A DNA stretch of 64,000 nucleotides. Source: Pseudomonadota bacterium (GTDB taxonomy: Bacteria > Pseudomonadota > Gammaproteobacteria > Acidiferrobacterales > Acidiferrobacteraceae). The stretch covers positions 1 through 64,000 of the forward strand of contig JAKAXM010000009.1 of NCBI GenBank assembly GCA_021816625.1, read 5' to 3'. Below the pieces are notes generated by a model. That model did not search any database. It was not told the DNA's origin and worked only from the letters and a program-made list of their open reading frames with translations. The translations under genes were made by a program, and so were the position numbers. Positions 7,630-16,986 of this stretch are shown here, piece after piece (positions within the stretch are counted from its first letter, which is position 1; each line of letters opens with the position of its first letter).

Positions 7630-9114
7630 ATGAGCAATCCCCTAGCGCAGTCTTTGCAGGGCCCCTGGCCGGCCGCTTTTTGGCGCGGCCTGCGGCGCAT
7701 CCTGCCGGCCGACGGTTTGTTGCAAAAGCCCCTCGATGTCGCGGCGTATGAGTGCGACGGGCTGCCGGTCTACCGTGCCCGCCCCGCGGCCGTAGTTTTA
7801 CCCCGCAATGCCGTCCAGGTGGGGCAGGTCCTGGCCCTGTGTTCCGAATACGGGGTGCCGGTGGTGCCCCGCGGCGCCGGCACCGGGCTCTCGGGCGGGG
7901 CCCTGCCGCATCCCGAGGGCATCGTCTTGGGGCTTGCGCGCCTAAATCGCATACTGGCGATCGATCCCGAAGGGCGGCGCGCCGTGGTGGAACCGGGCGT
8001 GCGCAATCTGGCGGTCTCCGAGGCGGCAGCGCCCTTTGGCCTCTTTTACGCGCCTGATCCCTCCTCGCAGATCGCGTGCACCATCGGCGGTAATGTGGCC
8101 GAGAACGCCGGGGGCGTGCACTGCCTCAAATACGGTCTTACCACCCACAATGTCCTGGCGCTCAAGTTCTTCACGGCCGACGGCGTATTGCATGAGGTCG
8201 GGGGCGCCACGGGCGAAGGCCCGCTGGATCTCCTGGCGCTCATGACGGGCTCGGAGGGTCTCTTGGGGGTGGCTGTGGAGGTGACGGTACGGCTGCGCCC
8301 GCGCCCGCCGGCCACGGTCGCTTGGCTTGCTGCCTTCCGGTCGCTGGCCGATGCCGCTGCAAGCGTAAGCCATGTCGTGTCCGATGGCCTGGTGCCGGCG
8401 GGCCTCGAGCTCATGGATACGCTCGCCCTGCAGGCCGCCCAGGATTACACCCGGATTCCCTACCCAGCGGGCGCGGCGGCGGTGGTATTGGCCGAGGTGG
8501 ACGGCGACGAGGCCGCGGTGACGCAAGACGGCGAACGGCTCCGCGAGATATTCCTGGCGCACGGGGCCTTTGCCTTACAGGAGGCCGTGAGCGATGAGGA
8601 CCGGCGCCGGCTATGGCTCGGCCGTAAATCCGCGTTTCCCGCGGTTGGCCGGCTGGCACCCGATTACTACTGTATGGATGGCACCATCCCGCGCCGCGCG
8701 CTCGTCCCGGTGCTCGCGGCGATCGCCGTACTCTCGCGTGACTATGGGCTACCGGTCGCCAACGTCTTCCATGCCGGCGACGGCAATCTCCACCCCCTGA
8801 TCTTGTACGATGCCGCTCAACCGGGGGAGCTTGCGCGCGTGGAGGCGCTTGGTGCCGAGATCCTACGCGTCTGCCTCGCGCACGGCGGGGTGATCAGCGG
8901 TGAGCATGGGGTGGGGGTCGAGAAGCTTGATGGCATGTGCGCGCAATTTTCAGCGGCCGAACTCGCGACCTTCCATGCCCTGAAAGCGGCTTTCGATCCC
9001 CATCACCTCTTGAACCCCGGCAAGGCCGTGCCCACGCCGGCCCGCTGTATCGAGCCTGGTGGTATGCATGTCCATGGTGGCCGTCTTCCGTTTTCCCATC
9101 TCGAGCGTTTCTAG
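7630..9114 (+). CDS. glcD: Glycolate oxidase subunit GlcD (FAD)
   Basis: 494 residues, normal for GlcD. FAD-binding type 4 domain with PRGAGTGLSGGA and the downstream GGNVAENAGG loop, then a C-terminal domain with VFHAGDGNLHP and GEHGVGVEK. GlcD is the catalytic subunit oxidising glycolate to glyoxylate, passing electrons via GlcE and GlcF to the quinone pool. In an autotroph it would salvage 2-phosphoglycolate. ATG 7630 is preferred because earlier residues do not resemble the family. It is followed by glcE after 9 bases. D-lactate dehydrogenase is the main alternative, but glcE and glcF argue for glycolate. Confidence 0.93.
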   Translation: MSNPLAQSLQGPWPAAFWRGLRRILPADGLLQKPLDVAAYECDGLPVYRARPAAVVLPRNAVQVGQVLALCSEYGVPVVPRGAGTGLSGGALPHPEGIVLGLARLNRILAIDPEGRRAVVEPGVRNLAVSEAAAPFGLFYAPDPSSQIACTIGGNVAENAGGVHCLKYGLTTHNVLALKFFTADGVLHEVGGATGEGPLDLLALMTGSEGLLGVAVEVTVRLRPRPPATVAWLAAFRSLADAAASVSHVVSDGLVPAGLELMDTLALQAAQDYTRIPYPAGAAAVVLAEVDGDEAAVTQDGERLREIFLAHGAFALQEAVSDEDRRRLWLGRKSAFPAVGRLAPDYYCMDGTIPRRALVPVLAAIAVLSRDYGLPVANVFHAGDGNLHPLILYDAAQPGELARVEALGAEILRVCLAHGGVISGEHGVGVEKLDGMCAQFSAAELATFHALKAAFDPHHLLNPGKAVPTPARCIEPGGMHVHGGRLPFSHLERF

Positions 9115-9123
9115 GGAGACCGC

Positions 9124-10173
9124 GTGGTAAGCCATGACGATACCGAAGGGCTGGTCGCAGCCGTCCGTGCCGCGTACGCGTCGGCTGACCCGCTCGAGAT
9201 TAGAGGCGGCGGAACCCGCCGTCACCTCGGGCGCGCCCCGTCCGGCACCGCGCTGTCGGTAGGGGGTCATAGTGGTCTTGTCGAGTACGACCCGTCTGAA
9301 TTCGTGGTGACGGTGCGGGCCGGTACGCGGGTGGACGAACTGGCAGCGCGGCTTGCAGAAGCCGGACAGGTCCTGGCCGTGGATGTCCCCCGGCTGGGGG
9401 CGGCGTCAACGATCGGCGGGGCGATCGCCACAGGGTTGAGTGGCCCGAGCCGTCCCTATACGGGTGCCCTGCGCGATATCGTATTAGGCGCGCGCGTCAT
9501 CTCCGGCACGGGCGAGGTCTTGAACTTCGGTGGCCGGGTTCTAAAGAACGTCGCCGGCTTCGACGTCTCGCGGCTCATGGTGGGCGCCTACGGGACCCTA
9601 GGGCTTATCCTGGATGTGACCTTGCGGCTCGCACCGCGTCCCGAGGTCGAAGAGGTGCGGCAGTTGGCGTGCGCATGGCCGCAGGCGCGGTCCGCCCTCG
9701 CGGCCTGGGAGGCGGCACTTCCCTTGTCGGGGGCTTGCTACGAGCGTGGTGTATTGTCGGTGCGCTTGAGTGGGACGGAGCGGCGCGTGGCGAAGGCCCG
9801 CGCCGTCATCGGTGGCGACCCCGGGGCGCTTACGGTCTTTACGCACCTGCGCGATCTCAGCGGTGATTTTTTTGCGCAGGGAGGCGACCTGTGGCGCTTG
9901 CTCGTGCCCCCCGATGCCCCCTGGGATCCCGTGGAGACCGTGATCGATTGGGGGGGCGCGCAGCGCTACTGGATGTGGGCGGGCGAGGTGAGCGCCGTCT
10001 ATGCCCAGGCCCAGGCCGCCCGCGGACAGGCGATGCGCGTCTGGGGGCGGGACCGGGGGGCGAGTCCCTGGGCCACCCCTCCCCCGGCCACGCAGGCGCT
10101 CATGGCACGGGTGAAGGCGGCGCTTGATCCGCGCGGGATCCTAAACCGTGGGCGTCTGTATCCGGATTGGTGA
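9124..10173 (+). CDS. glcE: Glycolate oxidase subunit GlcE
   Basis: 349 residues from a GTG at 9124 with AGGGAG at 9113-9118. It has a single FAD-binding type 4 domain: RGGGTRRHLG near residue 30, GGAIATGLSGPSR near 100, and GRVLKNVAGFDVSRL near 140. GlcE is the second flavin-domain subunit of the glycolate oxidase complex. Its last 74 bases overlap the 3' end of glcF on the opposite strand. The GRVLKNVAGFD motif is diagnostic for GlcE rather than GlcD. Confidence 0.93.
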   Translation: MVSHDDTEGLVAAVRAAYASADPLEIRGGGTRRHLGRAPSGTALSVGGHSGLVEYDPSEFVVTVRAGTRVDELAARLAEAGQVLAVDVPRLGAASTIGGAIATGLSGPSRPYTGALRDIVLGARVISGTGEVLNFGGRVLKNVAGFDVSRLMVGAYGTLGLILDVTLRLAPRPEVEEVRQLACAWPQARSALAAWEAALPLSGACYERGVLSVRLSGTERRVAKARAVIGGDPGALTVFTHLRDLSGDFFAQGGDLWRLLVPPDAPWDPVETVIDWGGAQRYWMWAGEVSAVYAQAQAARGQAMRVWGRDRGASPWATPPPATQALMARVKAALDPRGILNRGRLYPDW

Positions 10174-11356
10174 GCGCTGCATAGACCAGATCGATCCAGT
10201 GGCGTACGGGTATGTTCCCCTGGCCGGCCAGATGCTGGAGGCAGCCCACGTTGGCGGTAACGATGAGTTCCGGTGCCTGAGCCGTGAGGGCCTTCCATTT
10301 GCGGCGCCCCAGGGCTCGCCCCCAGCGGGGATGGCGCAACGAATAGGGGCCGGCGGAACCACAACACAAGGCCGCCTCTGCGACCGGCACTAGGGTGTGC
10401 CCCAAGGCCTTCAGGATGGCCTCGACACGAGCCGCCCCCTTCAGGGCATGTTGCAGCGAGCAGGGCGCGTGCCAGGCGATGCGGCGCCGGGCCGAGGGGG
10501 GTAGCGGCGGCAGGACCGCGGGGTCGATGAGTTCTGCGATCTCGCGCACTGCGGCCCCGGGGCCCTGCCCGGGCGCATCGGGCGTTGCCAAAAGCCTCGG
10601 ATAGTCTTTGAGGAAGGCGGTACAGCCCGTGGCGGTGCTCACGAGTCCGTCGTAGGCCCCCGCGGCGTAGAGCGCCAGGACCTCCTGGGCATCGGCGCGC
10701 CCCTGCTCGTGGGCGTGCAGATGGTAAGGAAGGGCCCCGCAGCAGTGGGGCCCGATGGCGCAGGCGCTGATACCGAGGTGGTCTAAGATGATCGCGGCCT
10801 TGATGTCCAAGGTCGGCAGCAGGGCCGGTTGCACGCAGCCCTGTAAGAGCGCGACCCGGCGCGCATGGCGGGCTACAGGCCACACGAGCCCGGCCTCCGC
10901 GGGGATGATCCGGCGCTTCCAAGCCGGCGGGGCGAGCCGCCGCGCACGGCGGGCCATACGCAGCACCGCCGCCAAGGGGCGGCGCGCGCCGAGTGCCGTC
11001 GCTAGCGCCCGATCTCGGATGCGCTCGTGCCACGGCCGCAGCTCCTGCGTGTGTTCGCGCACGATGTCGAGGATTTCGGTATAGGGTACGCCGGCCGGGC
11101 AGGTGGTCTCGCACGAACGGCAGCTCAGGCAATGGTCGAGCGGCGTAAGATCGGCGCCCTGAGCCGTGCCGGCGAGCACGTTGTTCATGAGATAAAGGCG
11201 TCCGCGCGGCCCCTCGCGTTCGTCGCCCGACAGCGTATAGGTCGGGCACGTGGCGTTGCAGAAGCCGCAATGCACGCAGGCCCTTAAGCGGGCCCGCGCA
11301 TGGGTGAGGTGGTCAGGAGCGGCGCTCGGCGACTCGGATTCGAATGGATTGCTCAT
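10100..11356 (-). CDS. glcF: Glycolate oxidase iron-sulfur subunit GlcF
   Basis: 418 residues. Two 4Fe-4S motifs: C27-C30-C33-C37 and C76-C79-C82-C86 (CxxCxxCxxxCP), then two CCG domains with HCCGALPYH and LCCGSAGPYS. It moves electrons from the flavin subunits to the quinone pool. ATG 11356 is used; an earlier in-frame ATG at 11386 is possible. glcF normally follows glcE on the same strand; here it faces glcE and its final about 24 codons lie antisense to the glcE coding end. The terminal Pro/Ser-rich tail is probably an extension gained by this overlap. Confidence 0.93.
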   Translation of the reverse strand: MSNPFESESPSAAPDHLTHARARLRACVHCGFCNATCPTYTLSGDEREGPRGRLYLMNNVLAGTAQGADLTPLDHCLSCRSCETTCPAGVPYTEILDIVREHTQELRPWHERIRDRALATALGARRPLAAVLRMARRARRLAPPAWKRRIIPAEAGLVWPVARHARRVALLQGCVQPALLPTLDIKAAIILDHLGISACAIGPHCCGALPYHLHAHEQGRADAQEVLALYAAGAYDGLVSTATGCTAFLKDYPRLLATPDAPGQGPGAAVREIAELIDPAVLPPLPPSARRRIAWHAPCSLQHALKGAARVEAILKALGHTLVPVAEAALCCGSAGPYSLRHPRWGRALGRRKWKALTAQAPELIVTANVGCLQHLAGQGNIPVRHWIDLVYAALTNPDTDAHGLGSRADQAPPSPVP

Positions 11357-11499
11357 AGGATGTCGGCGCCCGTATACTGCGGGCATAGTAATGGGCGCGG
11401 CGGCCCCAGGTCAAAGCCGCCGCACGGCCGGGCCCCGCCCGACCGATCTCGCCTTTACGGGAGGGAAGACCGCCAAGGACTGGGACTTCAGGATTCAGT

Positions 11500-12075
11500 A
11501 TGACGACGATTGTGGTGGTTCGTAAGGGGGCTACGGCGGTAATAGGCGCCGATACCTTGGGCACTTACGGCGATCAGCGCGAGTCGGCGACCTTCATCAA
11601 GAACGCAAGCAAGTTGATCTGTGTCGACAATACGTGGCTTGCGGCCACCGGTCATGCGGCCATGGACATGGCGCTGCGCAACATCTTCGCCGAAACCTCC
11701 TGTCGCCGCTCGTTCAAGGATGTGAACGATATCTACAAGACGAGTCTCCAACTGCACGGCATCTTGAAGGATAATTATTTTCTAAGGCAGGATGGCGACA
11801 ATAGCGAGGACGCCTTCGAGTCCATGCAGGTCAGCCTGCTTATTGCCAATGCTAACGGCATCTTCGGTGTCTGCTCGAAGCGCACGGTGCTCGAGTACAC
11901 CAAGTTCTACGCCTTTGGATCGGGTGAGCAGTACGCCCTTGGGGCCATGCATGCCGTCTACGATCGCGAGGAGGATCCCGAACAGATCGCCCGGGCCGGA
12001 CTGGAGGCGTCGATCGCCTTCGACACGGGTACCGGGGCGCCGATCGAGATCCGGCGTATCGCCCTCAAGGCCTGA
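11500..12075 (+). CDS. HslV-like proteasome homologue (BPH type)
   Basis: 191 residues, an Ntn-hydrolase of the proteasome/HslV superfamily. After loss of Met the chain starts Thr-Thr-Ile-Val. Counting that Thr as 1, Asp17 (GADT) and Lys33 or Lys37 (FIKNASK) fit the catalytic Thr-Asp-Lys set. The sequence differs from normal HslV and best resembles the beta-proteobacterial proteasome homologue (BPH), which forms barrels without a fixed ATPase partner. No hslU neighbour is present. It starts 143 bases from divergent glcF. Subfamily is my judgement; peptidase activity is inferred. Confidence 0.8.
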   Translation: MTTIVVVRKGATAVIGADTLGTYGDQRESATFIKNASKLICVDNTWLAATGHAAMDMALRNIFAETSCRRSFKDVNDIYKTSLQLHGILKDNYFLRQDGDNSEDAFESMQVSLLIANANGIFGVCSKRTVLEYTKFYAFGSGEQYALGAMHAVYDREEDPEQIARAGLEASIAFDTGTGAPIEIRRIALKA

Positions 12076-12169
12076 CCTAGGCCCGCCTACGGGTCCCACG
12101 ACTCGGCGCAAGGTCTGATAACGGGACATGTGCCCCCTAGAGTGGGGCCATTCCCGAGATCACATGGGT

Positions 12170-12401
12170 TCAAATCAATGACCGCCCGGAAAGGGTAGTG
12201 TCGAGGGCGAAGCTAACGCCGGCCTGCCAGCAGGCATTCTTGCTCTGCGACGGCAGCCCGGCTCGCCTGAACCGGGCTCAGGTTGTTTCCGGCGGCGAGG
12301 GTGCCGGGCGATACTACCGGGATGCGCGGCGACAGCCAGCGTTCCGCAAGGGTCGTCTTACCGGCGCCGTTCGGGCCGGCAACGGTCCAGAGTTGCGACA
12401 T
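12170..12401 (-). pseudogene. Zeta-toxin-like kinase, frameshifted and truncated
   Basis: The ATG at 12401 opens [20 protein letters not shown], a P-loop start typical of zeta/PezT-like toxins, which phosphorylate UDP-N-acetylglucosamine. The frame ends after 62 codons at 12213. One extra base near 12219-12222 (GGCC where GCC fits) explains this: the next frame continues AGVSFALDTTLSGRS, the expected family sequence, before a TGA at 12170-12172. The remaining about 120 residues are missing. It is therefore non-functional unless sequencing error caused the shift, and even then it is truncated. Confidence 0.75.
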
Positions 12402-12640
12402 CGGATATCCCGGATAACGGATAGCTTGCCGTCAGTGCTCACCGATACCAGTTGCTTGCGGCCGTCCGCATACTTCTTTACCAGACCGTCCGTGAAACGC
12501 GCATCCCCGTAGTAGAGCGGGCGGCCGGCGTCGAGATGCTGCTGCGCCGCTTGGCCGTCATCGCTCGCCAGCGCCCGCTCCAACTCCCGCGAGGAGAGGA
12601 AGGACTCAACTTGCCTTTGCGACGGCGTTGGCGTGGACAT
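12314..12640 (-). CDS. Antitoxin-like small protein beside the toxin remnant
   Basis: A protein of 108 codons from the ATG at 12640 (a GGGGGC stretch lies 4 bases upstream). The first about 80 residues (SFLSSRELERAL, then DARFTDGLVKKYADGRKQLVSV) look like a small cytoplasmic partner of zeta-type toxins. The frame then runs 89 bases into the toxin start in another frame. Ancestrally it probably ended just before the toxin ATG: ATC-CGA-TGT reads as a stop if CGA were TGA. So the arginine-rich tail is likely read-through. Function is inferred only from position. Confidence 0.5.
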   Translation of the reverse strand: MSTPTPSQRQVESFLSSRELERALASDDGQAAQQHLDAGRPLYYGDARFTDGLVKKYADGRKQLVSVSTDGKLSVIRDIRCRNSGPLPARTAPVRRPLRNAGCRRASR

Positions 12641-13328
12641 ATTGCCCCCTGCCCGGGAATGAAGCCCCATTCACCGCAATCGTAACTGTCTTGGTTTTTA
12701 AGATACCGAGGCTCTCGAATCCCGTCAATTACGAGTGCAGGTTTCGCAACACCGCATCACGTCGATCGAGAAAGAGGGGAACCAATCACCGCCTCCCGTT
12801 ACCCGTCTTTTCCAATGCCTGGCGCTATGGCGCCCCCATACCGCCGGGCCCGATGACCCGCGGGGCCCTAGGCGATTGGCTGCCCATGAATCCGCCGGTC
12901 TCGGCGCTGACCCTCACAGGGGCAGAGATCGAGAGCCTGCGCGAACAGAACCTGGGGCGCACCTTCGTGGCCGATCCCTTCCCGTAAATGGGGGGGGTTA
13001 TGTGAAGTGGGCTATCGGTTTGCAGGCCTACGTGAAACTCGAAAACCCGCCCGGCACGGGTGTCCAGGCCGTCTTCGTCGGTGCGCACGCCGTGCGCGAC
13101 GACGCGTTACGAGGCCTGTTTCCTGACCGAGCAGACGGTCCCGCCGGGTTTTGGGGAAAACCGTCGCGCCCCGGGTTTAACGGCCGCCGATGTCCTCTGC
13201 CGTTATGTCGGCGCCCGGTGCCGCCTAAGCCCTGAGTTCCACGGGATGTACTGCCTCATCTAGCAGGGCCCTATCCCGGGTGGAAATTCCCGCGCAAGGC
13301 CGGTATTGTGACCCCCAAAGGAGTGGGT

Positions 13329-14708
13329 ATGGCAGGCACGGTTTATATCAAGACCTACGGTTGTCAGATGAACGAGTACGACTCGCAGCGGCTCGCGGAT
13401 CTGTTGTGGGAGACCGAAGGCCTAAGGCGTGTCGATGACCCGTCCGGCGCCGACGTCTTGCTCGTGAACAGCTGTTCCGTCCGGGAGAAGGCCCAGGAAA
13501 AGCTCTTTTCGGATCTCGGGCGCCTAAACGAGTGGAAGGGCCTGCGGCCCGGCGTCCTGATCGGCGTCGGCGGATGCGTGGCGAGCCAGGAGGGCGAGGA
13601 GATTCGCCGGCGCGCCCCCTATGTGGACCTCGTCTTCGGCCCCCAGACCGTGCATCGCGTGCCCGAACTCTTGCGCGATGCCCGGGCCCGGCGTCCGCGC
13701 GTCGATATCGCCTTCGTGGAGATGGAAAAGTTCGATCGGTTGCCCGAACCGCGCGCCGACGGGCCGCGCGCCTTCGTTTCGGTTATGGAGGGTTGCAGCA
13801 AGTACTGCAGCTTTTGTGTCGTCCCCTATACCCGCGGGCAGGAGTTCAGTCGATCCTTCGACGATGTCTTAGCCGAGATCGCGATCTTGGCGTCTCAGGG
13901 TGTCCGCGAGGTCACCCTCCTTGGACAGAACGTGAATGCCTACCGCGGCCTGCGTCATGATGGCACTACTGCGGATCTAGCAACCCTCATTGCCTATGTC
14001 GGCGAGATCGAAGGTATCGGCCGGATCCGTTTTACGACCTCCCACCCACTCGAATTTGGCGACAGCTTGTTGCACGCCTTTGCCACCGAGGACAAGCTCG
14101 TAGGCCACCTGCACCTGCCGGTCCAAAGCGGGTCCGACCGGGTACTTGCCGGTATGAAGCGCGGGTATACGGTAGCCGAGTATCGCGAGAAGGTGGCCCG
14201 GCTGCGTGCCATCCGTCCGGATATCAGCCTCACGACCGATCTCATCGTGGGCTTTCCCGGCGAGACTGAGGAGGATTTTGAGGCCACCCTGGATTTGGTC
14301 AGGGAGATGAGGTTCGATTTGTCCTATAGTTTTTCCTACAGTCCGCGCCCAGGGACCCCGGCTGCAGACCTCGTGGACGATGTCCCACCTGCGGTGAAGG
14401 CCGAGCGCTTGGCGCGCGTACAAGCCCTAAATCTCGAGCAGGCCGTTGCCTTTAGCCAACAAATGGTGGGACGCACGGAGCGCATCCTCATTGACCGGAT
14501 GGCGCCCCGCGGCCGCGGCGACCTGTCGGGACGCACCGAAAACAATCGCGTGGTCAACTTTCCTGGTGCCAATCCCGATTGGATTGGGCATTTTGCGACT
14601 GTCGAAATTATAGAAGCACGCCCGAACTCTATGCGTGGGCGTCTCATCGCTGTTGAGGATGAGGATTCATTAATCACACCGAAGTCCATGGAGGCCGCCA
14701 TTCCTTGA
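13329..14708 (+). CDS. miaB: tRNA-2-methylthio-N6-dimethylallyladenosine synthase MiaB
   Basis: 459 residues. MiaB adds the methylthio group to isopentenyl-A37 of tRNAs that read UNN codons. The N-terminal cluster cysteines C12, C49 and C83 and the radical-SAM cysteines C156, C160 and C163 (CSKYCSFC) are all present; a TRAM domain follows (about 390-455). ATG 13329 has AGGAG five bases upstream, so it is preferred to the GTG at 13308. The stop overlaps the phoH start by 4 bases, beginning the usual miaB-phoH-ybeY-corC-lnt string. Confidence 0.97.
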   Translation: MAGTVYIKTYGCQMNEYDSQRLADLLWETEGLRRVDDPSGADVLLVNSCSVREKAQEKLFSDLGRLNEWKGLRPGVLIGVGGCVASQEGEEIRRRAPYVDLVFGPQTVHRVPELLRDARARRPRVDIAFVEMEKFDRLPEPRADGPRAFVSVMEGCSKYCSFCVVPYTRGQEFSRSFDDVLAEIAILASQGVREVTLLGQNVNAYRGLRHDGTTADLATLIAYVGEIEGIGRIRFTTSHPLEFGDSLLHAFATEDKLVGHLHLPVQSGSDRVLAGMKRGYTVAEYREKVARLRAIRPDISLTTDLIVGFPGETEEDFEATLDLVREMRFDLSYSFSYSPRPGTPAADLVDDVPPAVKAERLARVQALNLEQAVAFSQQMVGRTERILIDRMAPRGRGDLSGRTENNRVVNFPGANPDWIGHFATVEIIEARPNSMRGRLIAVEDEDSLITPKSMEAAIP

Positions 14709-15664
14709 GCACCAAACCCCAGGCCATACAATTCAGTGTCCAACCTCCCGACAGCGAACGACTGTCACGTCTTTGCGGTCAACTTGACGAGCATCTTCGG
14801 CAAATCGAAGGCACCCTAGGTGTCGAAATCGCCAATCGCGGTAATCAGTTTCGTATAACCGGCCACCGGGATCAGGCGCGCCATGCGCAGCGTCTGATTA
14901 CCGCCCTTTATGCCGTTACCGGTCAATCACAGGCTATTACGCCTTCGGGGGTCAACATGGCGTTGAAGGAAGCTTCGAAGATCCGCGATGAACACGAACC
15001 GCCCTTGGAATTGCGCATGCCCAAGCAGCGCGTCCATGGCCGGACCGACGCGCAACGCGATTATATTCGTAACATACTGACCCACGACGTGACGTTCGGA
15101 GTGGGTCCGGCTGGTACCGGGAAGACCTTTTTGGCCGTCGCTTGTGCGGTGGAGGCCCTCGAGAGCGGGCGCGCCCAACGCCTGGTCCTGGTGCGCCCAG
15201 CGGTCGAGGCAGGGGAGCGTTTGGGGTTTTTGCCCGGGGATCTCGAACAAAAGGTGGATCCTTACCTGCGCCCCCTCTATGATGCCCTGCACGACATGCT
15301 CGGACCCGAGAGGGTCGCCAAGCTGATTGAGAAAGCCGTGATCGAAGTGGCGCCGCTTGCCTTCATGCGCGGGCGAACGCTCAATGAGTCTTTCATTATC
15401 CTCGATGAGGCCCAGAACACGACCGGCGAGCAAATGAAGATGTTTTTGACGCGGCTTGGTTTCGGGTCGACTGCGGTCATTACCGGCGATGCGACGCAAA
15501 TCGATCTTCCGCGTCCCGAGTTGTCGGGATTGCGGCAGGCCCTTGACATTTTGCGTGATGTGCAGGGGATTGCGGTATCGCGATTTGCAAGCGGCGACGT
15601 GGTTCGTCATCCGCTCGTGCAACGCATCGTCGAGGCCTACGAGGCGCACGAGCGCGCGGATTAG
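14705..15664 (+). CDS. ybeZ: PhoH-like ATPase (YbeZ)
   Basis: 319 residues from a TTG at 14705 that overlaps the miaB stop; GGAGG lies at 14694-14698. Walker A GPAGTGKT at 134-141 and Walker B FIILDEAQ at 230-237. PhoH-like YbeZ proteins bind ATP and pair with the YbeY endoribonuclease in rRNA and RNA quality control. The N-terminal about 80 residues form the KH-like region of the family. Two bases separate it from ybeY. Confidence 0.93.
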   Translation: MSTKPQAIQFSVQPPDSERLSRLCGQLDEHLRQIEGTLGVEIANRGNQFRITGHRDQARHAQRLITALYAVTGQSQAITPSGVNMALKEASKIRDEHEPPLELRMPKQRVHGRTDAQRDYIRNILTHDVTFGVGPAGTGKTFLAVACAVEALESGRAQRLVLVRPAVEAGERLGFLPGDLEQKVDPYLRPLYDALHDMLGPERVAKLIEKAVIEVAPLAFMRGRTLNESFIILDEAQNTTGEQMKMFLTRLGFGSTAVITGDATQIDLPRPELSGLRQALDILRDVQGIAVSRFASGDVVRHPLVQRIVEAYEAHERAD

Positions 15665-15666
15665 CG

Positions 15667-16119
15667 GTGCTGCGTCTACAACTCGATTTGGTGCTCGCAT
15701 GCGCGGGCGACGGCGTGCCGGCGCGCAAGCACTGGGTACGTTGGGGCAGGGCGGCGCTCGCGGACGCAGGTGGCACGGTGGCGCTTGGCGTACGGATCGT
15801 AGGGGAAAGCGAGGGGGCCTGGCTCAATGAGAGGTTTCGCGGTCGTGCGGGACCTACGAATGTCCTGTCCTTCCCGTACGATGAGCCGCCGCGCGGCAAA
15901 AGCCGTTTCCTTGGCGACATCGTGCTGTGTGCGCCGGTCGTCAGGAATGAGGCCGCCGCCGCGGGGCGTCCGGAGGACGCCCATTGGGCGCATCTCCTGA
16001 TTCACGGTATACTACACCTTGAAGGGTTTGATCACGACACAGACCAGGACGCACGTCTTATGGAAACGCGGGAGACACGGATATTGGCAGGCCTGGGATT
16101 CCCGGACCCCTATCGTTGA
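15667..16119 (+). CDS. ybeY: Endoribonuclease YbeY
   Basis: 150 residues from a GTG at 15667. The zinc motif HGILHLEGFDH gives H113, H117 and H123, and the family segment PTNVLSFPYD is intact. YbeY is a metal-dependent RNase for 16S rRNA 3'-end maturation and 70S quality control. It sits between ybeZ and corC as in most gammaproteobacteria. Confidence 0.96.
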   Translation: MLRLQLDLVLACAGDGVPARKHWVRWGRAALADAGGTVALGVRIVGESEGAWLNERFRGRAGPTNVLSFPYDEPPRGKSRFLGDIVLCAPVVRNEAAAAGRPEDAHWAHLLIHGILHLEGFDHDTDQDARLMETRETRILAGLGFPDPYR

Positions 16120-16122
16120 GCC

Positions 16123-16986
16123 ATGACCCAGGATGATAATGGACACGCGCCCGGGCGATCATTTCTCGATCGTTTGGGGCACGTCTTGTGGGGCGCGCCC
16201 GAAGACCGCGATGCGTTGCGTGAAACCCTGCGAGACGCCCACGACCGTGGCCTCATAGGCAGCGACGCCCTCGATATGATCGAGGGCGTGTTCCAGGTCG
16301 CGGAGATGCGCGTGCGTGATGTCATGGTGCCGCGCGCCCAAATGGACGTGATCGACCGGGCGGAGCGCCCGGAACGTTATCTACCCCGTGTCATCGAGAC
16401 CGGTCATTCGCGCTTTCCGGTGATCGATGGCGACAAGGACAAGATCGTGGGTATTCTGCTCGCCAAGGACCTGCTGCGTTATTTCCAGAGTGAGCAGCGC
16501 CCCTCCTTCAATGTGTATGACCTCCTGCGACCTGCGGTATTCGTTCCCGAAAGCAAGCGGCTCGATGTGCTGTTGCGTGATTTTCGGGCGAGCCGCAACC
16601 ACATGGCTATCGTCGTCGACGAATATGGTGGGGTCGCGGGGCTCGTCACGATCGAGGACGTCTTGGAGCAGATCGTAGGCGAGATCGAAGACGAGCACGA
16701 TCTTGAGGTCGATGACGTAATGATCATGCAGCGCGGCGAGCATGAATTCGTCGCCAAGGCCTTGACACCGATCGATGAATTCAACGAATACTTCGGTACG
16801 CATTATGGTGATGAGGAAGTCGATACCATCGGCGGTCTCGTCATGACGGCCCTCGGCCGCGTGCCGAAACGGGGCGAGCGTCTGGAAATAGAAGGTCTGC
16901 GCTTCGAGGTGTTGCGCGCGGATTCGCGCCGCGTCCACCTCCTGAAAGTCGTTCCCATTGCAAAAGACGATCAACTGGCCGGGTAG
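16123..16986 (+). CDS. corC: CorC/YbeX CBS-domain protein
   Basis: 287 residues: two CBS domains (about 65-190, with VRDVMVPRAQM and HMAIVVDEYGG) then a CorC_HlyC transporter-associated domain (about 205-285). There is no membrane segment, so this is the soluble CorC/YbeX type linked to Mg/Co efflux and ribosome-related fitness, not the membrane-bound CNNM type. It begins 3 bases after ybeY and overlaps the proposed lnt start by 29 bases. Confidence 0.94.
   Translation: MTQDDNGHAPGRSFLDRLGHVLWGAPEDRDALRETLRDAHDRGLIGSDALDMIEGVFQVAEMRVRDVMVPRAQMDVIDRAERPERYLPRVIETGHSRFPVIDGDKDKIVGILLAKDLLRYFQSEQRPSFNVYDLLRPAVFVPESKRLDVLLRDFRASRNHMAIVVDEYGGVAGLVTIEDVLEQIVGEIEDEHDLEVDDVMIMQRGEHEFVAKALTPIDEFNEYFGTHYGDEEVDTIGGLVMTALGRVPKRGERLEIEGLRFEVLRADSRRVHLLKVVPIAKDDQLAG

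Larger units (their letters stand above)
12076..13328. other. Gene-poor stretch with toxin-antitoxin remnant
   Basis: About 1.25 kb between the proteasome homologue and miaB. The only recognisable content is the decayed zeta-toxin module at 12170-12640. From 12700 to 13300 several short overlapping open frames exist in all plus frames, none with a family match I recognise or a clear ribosome site; they look like debris. Confidence 0.6.

Noticed and set aside
9999..11270. 423-codon open frame overlapping glcF in another frame
   Set aside because: Same strand, different frame from glcF, which has complete cluster motifs; the alternative frame has none.
12735..13235. 166-codon open frame upstream of miaB
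   Set aside because: Arg/Pro-rich, no ribosome site and no recognisable family; several frames overlap here, as in debris.
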